NCBI RefSeq assembly: GCF_001238275.1
Contig: NZ_LGTB01000017.1
Location: 1-64,000 of the forward strand
Origin: Bradyrhizobium viridifuturi
GTDB lineage: Bacteria; Pseudomonadota; Alphaproteobacteria; Rhizobiales; Xanthobacteraceae
DNA: 64,000 bases
Direction of reading: 5' to 3'
Shown piece by piece: positions 45,386-54,668 of the stretch. Positions within the stretch are counted from its first letter, which is position 1. Each line of letters starts with the position of its first letter. The notes under the pieces were generated by a model. That model was not told the DNA's origin and ran no database searches. It saw only the letters and a program-made list of their open reading frames with translations. A program made the position numbers and the translations under genes.

Positions 45386-48300
45386 TCACGAGGCCGCCCC
45401 GGCTTCGTGCGGCGCGTCCTTCCGCGCAGCTGTGCGCAGGTTGGCCAACGACCGGCTGATCCTGTCGAGATAGATGTACACGACCGGCGTCGTGAACAGC
45501 GTCATCAGCTGCGAGACGATCAGCCCGCCGACGATGGCAAAGCCGAGCGGCTGGCGCAGCTCCGATCCGGTGCCGGTGCCGATCATCAGCGGGACGCCGC
45601 CCAGCATCGCGCACATCGTCGTCATCAGGATCGGGCGGAAGCGCGCCCGGCAGGCCATGTAGATCGACTGTTCGGCGGAGACATCCTGGTGGCGCTCGGC
45701 CTGCAGCGCAAAATCGATCAGCATGATGCCGTTCTTCTGCACGATGCCGATCAAGAGGATGATGCCGATCAGCCCGATCACGTCGAGCCCGAGGCCGAAC
45801 GCCCACAGTGCGACCAGCGCGCCGAGCCCGGCGGACGGCAGGGTCGAGAGGATCGTGATCGGGTGGATCGTGCTCTCATAGAGCATGCCGAGGATCAGGT
45901 AGACGGCGACCAAGGCGGCGAGGATCAGGATCGGCGTCGACGCGAGCGCCGCCTGGAACGCCTGCGCGTTGCCCTGGAAGCTGGTGACGACGGTCGACGG
46001 CACGTGAAGGTCGGCGGTCGCCTTTTGCACGGCTGCGACCGCAGATCCCACCGCCGTGCCCGGCGCCAGGTTGAAGCTCAGCGTCACCGACGGAAACTGG
46101 CTCTGATGGTTCACGGAAAGCGGCGCGGTGCCGTAGTCGATGCTCGCGATCTGGCTCAGGGGCACCATCGTCCCCGCGGATGAGCGGACATAGATGCGGT
46201 TGAGCGCGTAGGGGCCGAGCTGGAACGACGGATCGACCTCCAGGATCACGTAGTAGGTGTTGAGCGTCGTGAACAGCTGGGCAACGTGACGCTGGCCGAA
46301 TGAATCATAGAGCGTGTTGTCGACCGCGGCCGGATCGATGCCGAGCCGGGAGGCGGCGTCGCGGTCGATCTGCAGCTTGAGCTGGCGCGCGGCGTTGGCC
46401 TGGTCGGTCGCGACGTCGGCCAGTTCCGGCAACGTCTTCAGCTTCTGATACAGCTTGCCGGCCCACAGATTGAGCTCGTCCTGATTCACGTCGGTGAGGG
46501 TGAACTGATACTGCGTCTTGGACAGGCGGCTGGCGAGATTGATGTCCTGTGTCGCCTGCATGAACACCGACATCCCCTTGATCTTCTGCAGTGCGGTGTC
46601 GAGCTGGCGGATCACCTGATCGGCCGATGCGTTGCGTTCGGCGCGCGGCTTCAACAGCACGAACAGTCGGCCGTTGTTCTCGGTCACGGTCGGGCCGCCC
46701 GGTCCGATATAGCCGGTCGCGTTGGCGACTGAGGGGTTCTTGGAAATGACGTCGATGACGCTGCGTTGCAGCGTCGCCATCTGCGCCGGCGAGACGTCGG
46801 CCGAGGCCTCCGTGATGCCGGTGATCATGCCGGTGTCCTGCTGCGGGAAGAAGCCCTTGGGGATGGCCACGAACAGCAGGCCGGTCACCGCGACGCATGC
46901 CAGCATGATCGACAAGGTCGTGGCCTTGTAGCGCAGCGCCGCGGCCAGCACGGCCTCGTACGCGGTCTGGATCGCGACGAAGCCGCGCTCAAGCGTGCGC
47001 GAGATGATCCCGGCCTCGGCGCCCTGGTGCGGCGACAGCAGATAGGCGCACATCATCGGCGTCAGCGTCACCGAGACGATCACCGACACGACGATGGCAA
47101 CGCAGACCGTGACAGCGAATTCCTGGAACATGCGGCCGATCACCCCGCCCATCAACAGCAGCGGAATGAACACCGCGATCAGCGAGACCGAGATCGAAAT
47201 GATCGTGAAGCCGATCTCGCCGGCGCCCTTGAGCGCGGCCTGCATTGGAGAGAGGCCTTCCTCGATGTGCCGCGAGATGTTCTCGATCATCACGATGGCA
47301 TCGTCGACGACGAAGCCGACCGCGATCGACAGGCCCATCAGCGAGAGGTTGTCGAGGCTGTAGTTGAGCAGATACATCACGCCGAAGGTGCCGATCAGCG
47401 AGATCGGGACCGAGACCGCGGGGATGATGGTCGCCCACATATTGCGCAGGAACAGGAAGATCACCCCGACCACCAGCGCAATGGTCAGCACCAGCGTGAA
47501 CTGAACGTCGGCGACGCTGGCGCGGATGGTCTGCGTACGGTCCGAGGCGATCGTGACCTTGATGTCGGACGGCAGGCTCGACACCAGCTGCGGCAGCAGC
47601 TTCTTGATGCCGTCCACCGTGCTGATCACGTTGGCGCCGGGCTGGCGCTGGATCGCCAGGATGACGGCGGGCTTGTCGTTGTACCAGCCGTGCAGCGTGA
47701 CATCCTCGGCCGCCACGATGGCATGCCCGATGTCGCGCAGACGCACCGGCGCGCCGTTGCGATAGGCGATGATCAGATCGTCATATTTGCTCGCGACGAG
47801 CACCTGGTCGTTGGTCGCCAGCGTATAGGCCTGCTGGCTGCCGTACAGCACGCCCTTCGGCTGGTTCACGGTGATGTTGCCGAGCGTGGTACGCAACTGC
47901 TCGAGATCTAGCCCTGCGGCAGCGAGCTTGGCCGGATTGACCTGCACCCGGATCGACGGCTTCTGCATGCCGCCGATGGTGACGAGCGAGACACCCGGCA
48001 CCTGCGACAATTTCTGCGCCAGGATGCTGTCGGCATAGTCGTCGACCTTGGTCAGCGGCTCGGTGTCCGACGTCAGCGCGATCAGCAGCACCGGCACGTC
48101 GGCCGGATTGACCTTGTGGAAGGTCGGCGGCGACGGCATGGTCTTGGGCAATTGCCCCGATGCCGCATCGATTGCGGTCTGCACGTCCTGCGCGGCTGCA
48201 TCGACGCTGCGGTTCAGCGCGAATTGCAGCGTGATCTGGGTGTTGCCGAGCCCGCTGCTCGAACTCATGCCGGTCAAGCCGGCGATCTGGCCGAACTGCC

Positions 48301-48505
48301 GTTCCAGCGGGGTTGCGACCGAGGAGGCCATGGTCTGCGGGTCGGCGCCGGGCAATTGCGCGGTGACCTGGATGGTCGGAGTGTCCACCGTCGGCAGCGC
48401 CGAGACCGGCAGCCGCACGAAGGCGATCATGCCGACCAGCACGATGGCGATGGCCAGAAAGGCGGTGGCAACGGGCTTGCGGATGAAACCTGCGGAGACG
48501 TTCAT
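45386..48505 (-). CDS. RND multidrug efflux permease (MdtB/MdtC/MuxB-like)
   Basis: A 1039-residue RND transporter with twelve membrane helices and two large periplasmic loops. The proton-relay Asp pair is in SIAVGFVVDDAIVMIENISR. The N-terminus reads NVSAGFIRKPVATAFLAIAI, and the periplasmic part has VILAIQRQPGANVISTVDGI, as in MdtB/C-type pumps. It drives drug export by proton exchange with the adaptor encoded just upstream (ATGA overlap 48502-48505) and an outer-membrane channel not in the window. Control by the divergent LysR is likely. Confidence 0.93.
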   Translation of the reverse strand: MNVSAGFIRKPVATAFLAIAIVLVGMIAFVRLPVSALPTVDTPTIQVTAQLPGADPQTMASSVATPLERQFGQIAGLTGMSSSSGLGNTQITLQFALNRSVDAAAQDVQTAIDAASGQLPKTMPSPPTFHKVNPADVPVLLIALTSDTEPLTKVDDYADSILAQKLSQVPGVSLVTIGGMQKPSIRVQVNPAKLAAAGLDLEQLRTTLGNITVNQPKGVLYGSQQAYTLATNDQVLVASKYDDLIIAYRNGAPVRLRDIGHAIVAAEDVTLHGWYNDKPAVILAIQRQPGANVISTVDGIKKLLPQLVSSLPSDIKVTIASDRTQTIRASVADVQFTLVLTIALVVGVIFLFLRNMWATIIPAVSVPISLIGTFGVMYLLNYSLDNLSLMGLSIAVGFVVDDAIVMIENISRHIEEGLSPMQAALKGAGEIGFTIISISVSLIAVFIPLLLMGGVIGRMFQEFAVTVCVAIVVSVIVSVTLTPMMCAYLLSPHQGAEAGIISRTLERGFVAIQTAYEAVLAAALRYKATTLSIMLACVAVTGLLFVAIPKGFFPQQDTGMITGITEASADVSPAQMATLQRSVIDVISKNPSVANATGYIGPGGPTVTENNGRLFVLLKPRAERNASADQVIRQLDTALQKIKGMSVFMQATQDINLASRLSKTQYQFTLTDVNQDELNLWAGKLYQKLKTLPELADVATDQANAARQLKLQIDRDAASRLGIDPAAVDNTLYDSFGQRHVAQLFTTLNTYYVILEVDPSFQLGPYALNRIYVRSSAGTMVPLSQIASIDYGTAPLSVNHQSQFPSVTLSFNLAPGTAVGSAVAAVQKATADLHVPSTVVTSFQGNAQAFQAALASTPILILAALVAVYLILGMLYESTIHPITILSTLPSAGLGALVALWAFGLGLDVIGLIGIILLIGIVQKNGIMLIDFALQAERHQDVSAEQSIYMACRARFRPILMTTMCAMLGGVPLMIGTGTGSELRQPLGFAIVGGLIVSQLMTLFTTPVVYIYLDRISRSLANLRTAARKDAPHEAGAAS

Positions 48506-49698
48506 GGCAGCATACCTGCGCTTGCGGTGGTTGCGTCCTGGACCTGGTCGTTCTTGTCGTCGGGCACGATCTCGACTGTCGTCCCCGGATTGAGCCGGTA
48601 CTGACCCGCGGTGACCACGGTCTCGTTCGCGGCGAGGCCTTGCTCGATCAGGACCTGTCCGTCGCGCGATTGGCCGGTCGCGACATTGCGGATGCCGACG
48701 ACGTTGTTCGGGCCGACCGTATAGGCGAAGGCGCCGTCTGGCCCCTGGCGCACCGCCGTCAGCGGCACGGTGAGCGCGTTGTGCCGAACCGCGATCGTTA
48801 GATGGACGTTGACGAAGGTGCCGGGCCACAGCGTGTTGCCGGCGTTGGGAAAGGATGCCTTCAGCTGCACGGTGCCGGTCGAACTGTCGACCTGGTTGTT
48901 GATCAGTATCAGGCTGCCGTGGTCGAGCTTGTGCTTGTTCTGGGCATCATAGACGTCGACCGACGCGTCGCCGGAAGCCAGCGCCTGCTGGACACCGGGG
49001 ATGTCGCCGGATGGCAGCGTGAAGATCACCGCGATCGGCTGCAGCTGGGTGAGGACCACAAGCCCGTTGGTATCGGTCGGGTGCACGACGTTGCCGGGAT
49101 CGATGCGGCGGATGCCGGTGACGCCGTCGAACGGCGCCGTGATGGTGGCGTAGCTCAGCTGGGTCTGTGCGGCTTCCAGCGCGGCCTTGTCGAGCGCGAC
49201 GGTGCCTTCGCCCTGCGCGACCTGCGAGTCCTGGGTATCGAGCAATTGCTGGGTCGCAAAGCCGCGAGTGGCGAGCGGCTGGGTACGCGCCAGATTGGTC
49301 CTGGCGTTCTTCAGGCTCGCCTCGTCGCGCGCCAGCGCGGCCTGTGCCTGGTCGACCTGGGCCTCGTAGACACGCGGGTCGATCTTGGCGAGCACATCGC
49401 CGCGCTTAACCTGCTTGCCCTCGACAAAATCGACGCTGTCGAGCGTGCCCTGCACCTGGGTGCGGATGGTGGCCGCGTTGATCGGCGTCACCGTGCCCAG
49501 CCCTTCGACCACGATCGGCACGTCGTGCTGCGCGACCTTCGTCGCTGTCACCGGGACGACAGGCGCGACCGTCTTCGACTGGGCTGCAGCCGGAGCCTTG
49601 TCGGCCGCGCGGTCCGGCCGATCCACGGCATAGAGGCCGACGCTGACTGCGGCGGCCACCAGGCACGCGCCCGCCATTTTGAGGGTCTTTGATGTCAT
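48502..49698 (-). CDS. RND efflux membrane fusion protein (MdtA-like)
   Basis: A 398-residue periplasmic adaptor. The N-terminal helix (LKMAGACLVAAAVSVGLYAV) is followed by a lipoyl half (EGLGTVTPINAATIRTQVQG), a coiled-coil hairpin (QVDQAQAALARDEASLKNAR onward), the second lipoyl half (YATITAPFDGVTGIRRIDPG) and the beta-barrel. It couples the RND permease to an outer-membrane channel. It overlaps the permease start by four bases and overlaps the end of the upstream hydrolase-like gene in the same way, so the three form a tight operon. Confidence 0.92.
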   Translation of the reverse strand: MTSKTLKMAGACLVAAAVSVGLYAVDRPDRAADKAPAAAQSKTVAPVVPVTATKVAQHDVPIVVEGLGTVTPINAATIRTQVQGTLDSVDFVEGKQVKRGDVLAKIDPRVYEAQVDQAQAALARDEASLKNARTNLARTQPLATRGFATQQLLDTQDSQVAQGEGTVALDKAALEAAQTQLSYATITAPFDGVTGIRRIDPGNVVHPTDTNGLVVLTQLQPIAVIFTLPSGDIPGVQQALASGDASVDVYDAQNKHKLDHGSLILINNQVDSSTGTVQLKASFPNAGNTLWPGTFVNVHLTIAVRHNALTVPLTAVRQGPDGAFAYTVGPNNVVGIRNVATGQSRDGQVLIEQGLAANETVVTAGQYRLNPGTTVEIVPDDKNDQVQDATTASAGMLP

Positions 49699-50288
49699 GG
49701 GTTACCAGCTCCATCGGTGGTCCGGCGGCCGATCGTTGCGACCAGCTCGAGGACAAAGGTTTCAGTTGCGCTCGCCGCGGCCGCTTCCATCGCGCGGCCG
49801 GCGGCGAGGTCGAGATTGATGACGCGTGCGTCGAGATCGGCGGCGCGCAGTGCGCCGATCAGGCCGCCGTGCGGCGCTTCGTCGTTGTGATGAATGACGA
49901 GACGGATCGCGGTTGCCGTCGGCGCCATCGGAAACGGCAGTGCGTCGGCGGCGACGTCGACCGCGACAATGCCGCCACAGGGCAGCTCGCCCCGCAGCGC
50001 CAATTCGAGCATGAGCCTCGCGAGGTACCCTTCGCCCAGCAGGATCAGCTGCCGCGGCGCCGTGGCGGTGCGATCGAGCGCGTCCGCGACGCCGCTCAGG
50101 ATGCCGGCATGGCTGGTTTCGCGAAGCGCGATCGGCAGCCATGCCGCTTGCGGCGTGAGCCGCCGCCAGCGCGCAAAGGTCTCCGGGGCTGCGAAATCAG
50201 CGGCCCCGGGGACGGTCAGGACGCCGACCAGGACGCGCGTGGTGCGAGGGGGCGGGGTTGCGATGGCGCTGTGCGGGCTCTCGGGCAT
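49695..50288 (-). CDS. Alpha/beta-hydrolase-like protein lacking the usual nucleophile
   Basis: A 197-residue protein with the order of strands and helices seen in small carboxylesterase-type hydrolases: RVLVGVLTVPG, then RQLILLGEGYLARLMLELAL at the expected nucleophile elbow, and IRLVIHHNDEAPHGGLIGAL near the C-terminal half. The elbow reads GEGYL rather than GxSxG, so Ser is missing and catalysis is doubtful. It heads the RND operon (ATGA overlap with the adaptor at 49695-49698), which suggests a link to the pump or its substrate. Family assignment is tentative. Confidence 0.6.
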   Translation of the reverse strand: MPESPHSAIATPPPRTTRVLVGVLTVPGAADFAAPETFARWRRLTPQAAWLPIALRETSHAGILSGVADALDRTATAPRQLILLGEGYLARLMLELALRGELPCGGIVAVDVAADALPFPMAPTATAIRLVIHHNDEAPHGGLIGALRAADLDARVINLDLAAGRAMEAAAASATETFVLELVATIGRRTTDGAGNP

Positions 50289-50321
50289 GCGCAGAAGCTG
50301 GGCCCAGGCTCGATATTATTC

Positions 50322-50333
50322 AAATGAATTGTC
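50322..50333. promoter_or_regulatory. Candidate LysR site between RND operon and LysR gene
   Basis: ATTCAAATGAAT, with inverted arms ATTCA/TGAAT, in the 79-base AT-rich divergent interval. A T-N11-A core is the usual LysR target; position is the main support. Confidence 0.4.
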
Positions 50334-50367
50334 TTTATCCATCAATTCACATCGTGCATGATGAAGC

Positions 50368-51267
50368 ATGCGGATGCGCAATCTCGATCTCAACCTGCTG
50401 CTGGTGTTCGACGCCATCATGCGCGAGCGCAGCGTGGTGCGCGCGGCCCGCGCGCTCGCCATCAGCCAGCCCGCCGTGAGCCATGCGCTGAACCGGCTGC
50501 GTCACGCACTGAAGGATCAGCTGTTCGTCCGCACGCCGTCCGGCATGCTGCCGACGCCGCGGGCGGAAGCGCTGGCGTTGCCGGTCCGCAAGGCGCTCAA
50601 CGAGCTGCAGCTCGCGGTCGAAGGCGATCGCTTCGATCCGGTGCAGGCGGATCGGCGCTTCACTATCGCCGTCAACAACTACGCCGCGGTGGTCGCAGCC
50701 GGTTCGATCATCGCGGCGGTGCGTGCGCAGGCGCCCAAAGTGCGGCTGACGCTGGTGCCGAGCGGGACCTTGAATCTCGCCGACCGGCTCGATCGCGCCG
50801 AGCTCGATCTTGCGATCTCCGCCCGAGCGCTGGATGGCGAGCGTTTTGCGTCCCGCCGGTTGATCGAGGACCGCTTCGTCGCAGTGCTGCGGGCCGGTCA
50901 TCCGGCGTTGCGCAAGAAGCTGACCGGCGAGACGCTGGTCGAGCTGCCGCACCTTGCAATCACCTCCAGCGGCGAGGATCTGGATTTCGTCGACGCCTGG
51001 CTGCGGGCCCGCAAGGCCGAGCGCACCATTGCTTCCGATGTGCCGTATCTGTCCGCCGGCGCCGTCCTGGTGCAATCGAACATGGTTGCGATCCTCGGGC
51101 GTAAGCTCGCGCTCGAATTCCGCCGCGCCTATCCGATCGAGATGCGGGAGCTGCCATTCGACGCATCGAAGCTGCAGAGCGTCATGAGCTGGCACCGCCG
51201 CTTCGACGATCTGCCGGCGCATCGCTGGCTGCGGGAGACCATCGTTGCGGCGACTGCCGGGATATGA
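50368..51267 (+). CDS. LysR-family regulator (NodD/NahR-like group)
   Basis: A 299-residue LysR protein. The HTH is LDLNLLLVFDAIMRERSVVR then AARALAISQPAVSHALNRLR, with the group-typical RHALKDQLFVRTPSGMLPTP after it. The effector domain opens DRRFTIAVNNYAAVVAAGSI. It is divergent from the hydrolase-RND operon with a short shared interval, so it is the probable regulator of that efflux system. Its effector is not known. It ends five bases before the convergent solute-binding-protein gene. Confidence 0.9.
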   Translation: MRMRNLDLNLLLVFDAIMRERSVVRAARALAISQPAVSHALNRLRHALKDQLFVRTPSGMLPTPRAEALALPVRKALNELQLAVEGDRFDPVQADRRFTIAVNNYAAVVAAGSIIAAVRAQAPKVRLTLVPSGTLNLADRLDRAELDLAISARALDGERFASRRLIEDRFVAVLRAGHPALRKKLTGETLVELPHLAITSSGEDLDFVDAWLRARKAERTIASDVPYLSAGAVLVQSNMVAILGRKLALEFRRAYPIEMRELPFDASKLQSVMSWHRRFDDLPAHRWLRETIVAATAGI

Positions 51268-51272
51268 ACTGC

Positions 51273-52175
51273 TTACGGCACGAGCGCGTCACTGGGGGAG
51301 GCGACGCGGAGCTTCATTGCATCGCTCATCGGCAGCTGCAAATTCTGCCCCCTCGGCGGGATCGGCTGCTCGAACCATTTCGCATAGAGCCTGCCGAATT
51401 CGCCCGATGCCATCTTCTCTCTGATTGCACCGTCGACCAGCGCCTTGAACTCCGGGTCCTGCTTGCGCATCATCAGCCCGTAATAGGTCGGTGCATAGGT
51501 CGCCGCGAGCATCCGGAAGGCCTTGGGGTCCTGCGCGTTGGCGACCATCCCGGCGACCAGGATATCGTCCTCGAACCAAGCTGCGGCGCGGCCGGTCCGC
51601 AGCATCAATAGCGATTCGGCATGGTCCTTGGCCTGCGCAATCGTCACCTTGAGCTTGTGGTCGGCGATGGTCTTCTGGGCGCCGGCAAGGTTGAGAGAAC
51701 CTTGTGTGACCACGATGGTCTGCCCGTCGAGCTGTTTGAGGTCGGTGATCGGAGATTGATCGACCACCAGCCAGCGCGGCGATGCGACATAGGTCGCAAC
51801 CGAGAATGCCACCTGCTTCTGCCGCTCGGCCGTGTTGGTCGTGCTGCCGCACTCGATGTCGATGGTGCCGTTCTGCAGTAGCGGAATACGGTTGGAAGCA
51901 TCGACTGCGACGTATTCGGTCGCAAGCGTCGGCCGTCGCAATTCGGCGCGGATCTTGTCGGCGATCGCCCCGCAGAGATCGAGCGAGAGCCCGGTCGGCT
52001 TCTGATCCGCGCCGATGAAGGCAAACGGGATCGAGGCCTCGCGATAGCCGAAGGTGATCTTACCGAGCTCCCTGATCTTGTCGAGCGTCTCGCTCGCCGC
52101 GTGAGCCGTGCCGGACTCGAATGCAGTGATCGATAGTGTAGCGAGTGTCAACGCGTGGAAACAGTTACGGATCAT
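51273..52175 (-). CDS. Amino-acid ABC transporter solute-binding protein (GltI-like)
   Basis: A 300-residue periplasmic binding protein (SBP_bac_3). The signal peptide is in FHALTLATLSITAFESGTAHA. The mature part has LGKITFGYREASIPFAFIGA, NGTIDIECGSTTNTAERQKQ and VVTQGSLNLAGAQKTIADHK, close to glutamate/aspartate-binding GltI proteins. ATG 52175 directly precedes the signal peptide. It lies 17 bases after the aminotransferase on the same strand. No permease or ATPase gene is nearby, so it must use a transporter encoded elsewhere or act as a sensor. Confidence 0.88.
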   Translation of the reverse strand: MIRNCFHALTLATLSITAFESGTAHAASETLDKIRELGKITFGYREASIPFAFIGADQKPTGLSLDLCGAIADKIRAELRRPTLATEYVAVDASNRIPLLQNGTIDIECGSTTNTAERQKQVAFSVATYVASPRWLVVDQSPITDLKQLDGQTIVVTQGSLNLAGAQKTIADHKLKVTIAQAKDHAESLLMLRTGRAAAWFEDDILVAGMVANAQDPKAFRMLAATYAPTYYGLMMRKQDPEFKALVDGAIREKMASGEFGRLYAKWFEQPIPPRGQNLQLPMSDAMKLRVASPSDALVP

Positions 52176-52192
52176 GTCGGCCTCCCCTGTTG

Positions 52193-53515
52193 CTAGCCGG
52201 CTTTGCTGCGTGACAATTCGTCGAGGCTCTCCCGCAAAGACCGGTCGAGGATGTCGGTGGCCCGGTCGATTTCGTCGGCGGAGACGGTGAGCGGCGGCGC
52301 GATCCGCCACACCGATCCGCGCTCGGGACGACGGCGGATGTTCATGCTGAGGCCGTGCTCGAAGCATTTCCTGGTGGTCAGCCCGCCCAGCTGATGCGCA
52401 GCGTTCTTGCTGTTGCGATCGGTGACCAGTTCGACGCCGAGCAGGAGCCCCGCGCCCCTGATGTCGCCGATCTGCTCATATTTCTGCTGCAAACCTTCGA
52501 GCCGGTTGCGCAAGTAGGCGCCCATCACATTGGCGCGTTCGACCAGCTGCTCCGCGGCGATGACGCGCAACACGGCAAGGCCCACTTCCGCGAGCAGCGG
52601 GTCGGACACGTGGCTCGTGTAGTAGGTGAAATGATCGTCGTGCAGCTTGTGCTCGATCGCCTCGGTGGTCGACACCGCGGCGAGCGGCAGGCCACCGCCC
52701 AGCGTCTTCGACATCGTCATGATGTCCGGCACCACGCCGAAATATTCGGAGCCCGTCTTCCTGCCGATGCGGCCGAACGCGGTTTGCGCTTCGTCGAAGA
52801 TCAAGAGCATGCCGCGGTCGTGCGCCGCCTTGCGCAGCGCCTCCATGAACGCCTTCGGCGGCACCAGCACGCCGCCGGCACTGATGATCGGCTCGGCGAT
52901 GATCGCTGCACCCCGGCCGCTCGACTGCATGTCGAACATCTTCAGCGCGAGATCGAGATTGGCGAGGGCGGATTCCTCGTCGCTGACCTTCGCAATATAC
53001 GGTCGGTAGGCGTTGGGCTCGGGGATGACGAACACGCCGGGCGGCGGCACGCCGTAGCCCTTGCGATCGCTCGCCATCGAGACCGAGGCGGCACCGCCGG
53101 TGATGCCGTGCCAGGAGCCGCCGAGCACCAGCACCTCGTAGCCGCCGGTGTACATTTTGGCCATGCGGAGCGCGACTTCGGTCGCCTCCGAACCGGTGTT
53201 GATGAAGATCGAGCGCTTGAGATCGCCCGGCAGCCAGTCGGTGGCCAGCACCTGGGCAAGCTCGGCAACCACTTCAGGGATCATGCCGCTGAACATGTGG
53301 AACGCCTTGCGGCCGGCGCGCTCGACCGCCTCGACGATCGCCGGGTGGTTGTGGCCGATCGTGGCGCACATCTGGCCGGACGTGAAATCGAGATACTCGC
53401 GGCCGTCGCTGTCGGTGACGATGGTGCCCTTCGCCGAGGTGAAGAGGTTGGGGAACACGTCGCCGCCATAGCGGACCAGGAATTCGTCGGCGGCGGCCTT
53501 CAGCGCGGATGTCAT
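52193..53515 (-). CDS. Class III aminotransferase, dialkylglycine-decarboxylase-like
   Basis: A PLP enzyme of 440 residues, clearly related to DgdA at 8404-9720. Shared features: FTSGQMCATIGH with Q48 in the DGD carboxylate-orienting position, W135, DEAQ at 241-244, the PLP lysine K270 in MSKTLGGGLPL, and the Arg in VWRIAPPLTV. It may decarboxylate as well as transaminate; the substrate is not known. ATG 53515 has GAGGAG upstream. It forms an operon with the solute-binding protein and is divergent from a GcvA-type LysR regulator, which suggests uptake and breakdown of a particular amino acid. Confidence 0.88.
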   Translation of the reverse strand: MTSALKAAADEFLVRYGGDVFPNLFTSAKGTIVTDSDGREYLDFTSGQMCATIGHNHPAIVEAVERAGRKAFHMFSGMIPEVVAELAQVLATDWLPGDLKRSIFINTGSEATEVALRMAKMYTGGYEVLVLGGSWHGITGGAASVSMASDRKGYGVPPPGVFVIPEPNAYRPYIAKVSDEESALANLDLALKMFDMQSSGRGAAIIAEPIISAGGVLVPPKAFMEALRKAAHDRGMLLIFDEAQTAFGRIGRKTGSEYFGVVPDIMTMSKTLGGGLPLAAVSTTEAIEHKLHDDHFTYYTSHVSDPLLAEVGLAVLRVIAAEQLVERANVMGAYLRNRLEGLQQKYEQIGDIRGAGLLLGVELVTDRNSKNAAHQLGGLTTRKCFEHGLSMNIRRRPERGSVWRIAPPLTVSADEIDRATDILDRSLRESLDELSRSKAG

Positions 53516-53687
53516 GAGCTCTCCTCGGGTAAGCGGGAGCGATCGCGCGCGGCCGGAGCCGTGCGGCAATGCGGAATCCGCTCGCCATTCGTGGGGTCGG
53601 GTCTGGGGTAACGTGGCTGTTGCGTCAGGACGTCTGCGGTACGAAACTTGCCTGCGCCAACAATGATATCGTTACCCGGCAGGCAGG

Positions 53688-54650
53688 ATGGTCGCCAGTT
53701 CAAAAAATTCACCGGCCGATGAAGTGGAGTCAACGCAGCGGCCGCGCATGCCGCCGCTGAAGGCGCTACTGGCGTTCGAGGCCGCCTCGCGGCATGGCAG
53801 CTTCAGCCGGGCCGCCGATGAGCTTGGCGTCACGCCGTCGGCGATCAGCCATCACATCCAGAAACTCGAGGACTTCCTCGGCGTTCCGGTATTCTCCCGG
53901 CACGCCGGGCGCGCGGTGCTGACCAGTGCCGGACGGGCCTATGCCAGCGAGATCGAGCGTGCCTTCGGAACTATCGTCGGCGCGACGCGCCTGGTGGCGC
54001 CGCAGTCGCAGCGCGACCATCTGTTCATCGCGAGCGGCCCGAGCTTCGCCGCCAAATGGCTGCAGCCGCGGATCGGCGAGTTCATCGAACAGCATCCCGA
54101 GATCGGGATCAGGCTGTCGACGATGTCGGATCTGCGCGATCTCGAGACCATCCGCTTCGACCTTGCGATCGCCTATGGCTGCCCGCCCTCAGGCAAGGGC
54201 CGGCAGGCCGAACCGCTGCTGGCGGAGCGGTTGCGCCCGCTGTGCAGCCCGCGGCTGATCGAACAGGCGCAGCTGCGTGAGCCGGCTGATCTCTGCCGCG
54301 CGACCCTTATTCATTCCTCCAACGCGCTGACCTGGACCGACTATCTGCGCCAGGTGATCGGGACCAGCATCAAGGCTCGGCACGAACTCTGGTTCGACCG
54401 TTCGACCATGGCGATCGATGCGGCCGTCGACGGTCTTGGCGTGGTGCTCGAAAGCGAACTGCTTGCCGCCGACGAATTGAAGAAGGGCACGCTGGTCGCG
54501 CCGTTCGATCATCCCGAATTCGAAGTCGAGACGGTGTCCTACTATCTGGTGCGCTCGGCCGAAGCCAAGGGCCGCGGCCATGTCGCCGCGTTCGAGGCGT
54601 GGCTGCGCACGAAGATCGCGACAGCGAATCTTCGTGCCCCGGTGACGTGA
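53688..54650 (+). CDS. LysR-family regulator, GcvA type
   Basis: A 320-residue LysR protein of the GcvA group. The HTH is MPPLKALLAFEAASRHGSFS then RAADELGVTPSAISHHIQKL. The effector domain has DHLFIASGPSFAAKWLQPRI and RFDLAIAYGCPPSGKG. The start is uncertain: GTG/ATG upstream (53688) gives 320 residues, while ATG 53748 begins right at the HTH. It is divergent from the dgdA-like aminotransferase and solute-binding protein and is probably their regulator. It is convergent with emrB. Confidence 0.9.
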   Translation: MVASSKNSPADEVESTQRPRMPPLKALLAFEAASRHGSFSRAADELGVTPSAISHHIQKLEDFLGVPVFSRHAGRAVLTSAGRAYASEIERAFGTIVGATRLVAPQSQRDHLFIASGPSFAAKWLQPRIGEFIEQHPEIGIRLSTMSDLRDLETIRFDLAIAYGCPPSGKGRQAEPLLAERLRPLCSPRLIEQAQLREPADLCRATLIHSSNALTWTDYLRQVIGTSIKARHELWFDRSTMAIDAAVDGLGVVLESELLAADELKKGTLVAPFDHPEFEVETVSYYLVRSAEAKGRGHVAAFEAWLRTKIATANLRAPVT

Positions 54651-54668
54651 GATCTCATCCGCACCGGC

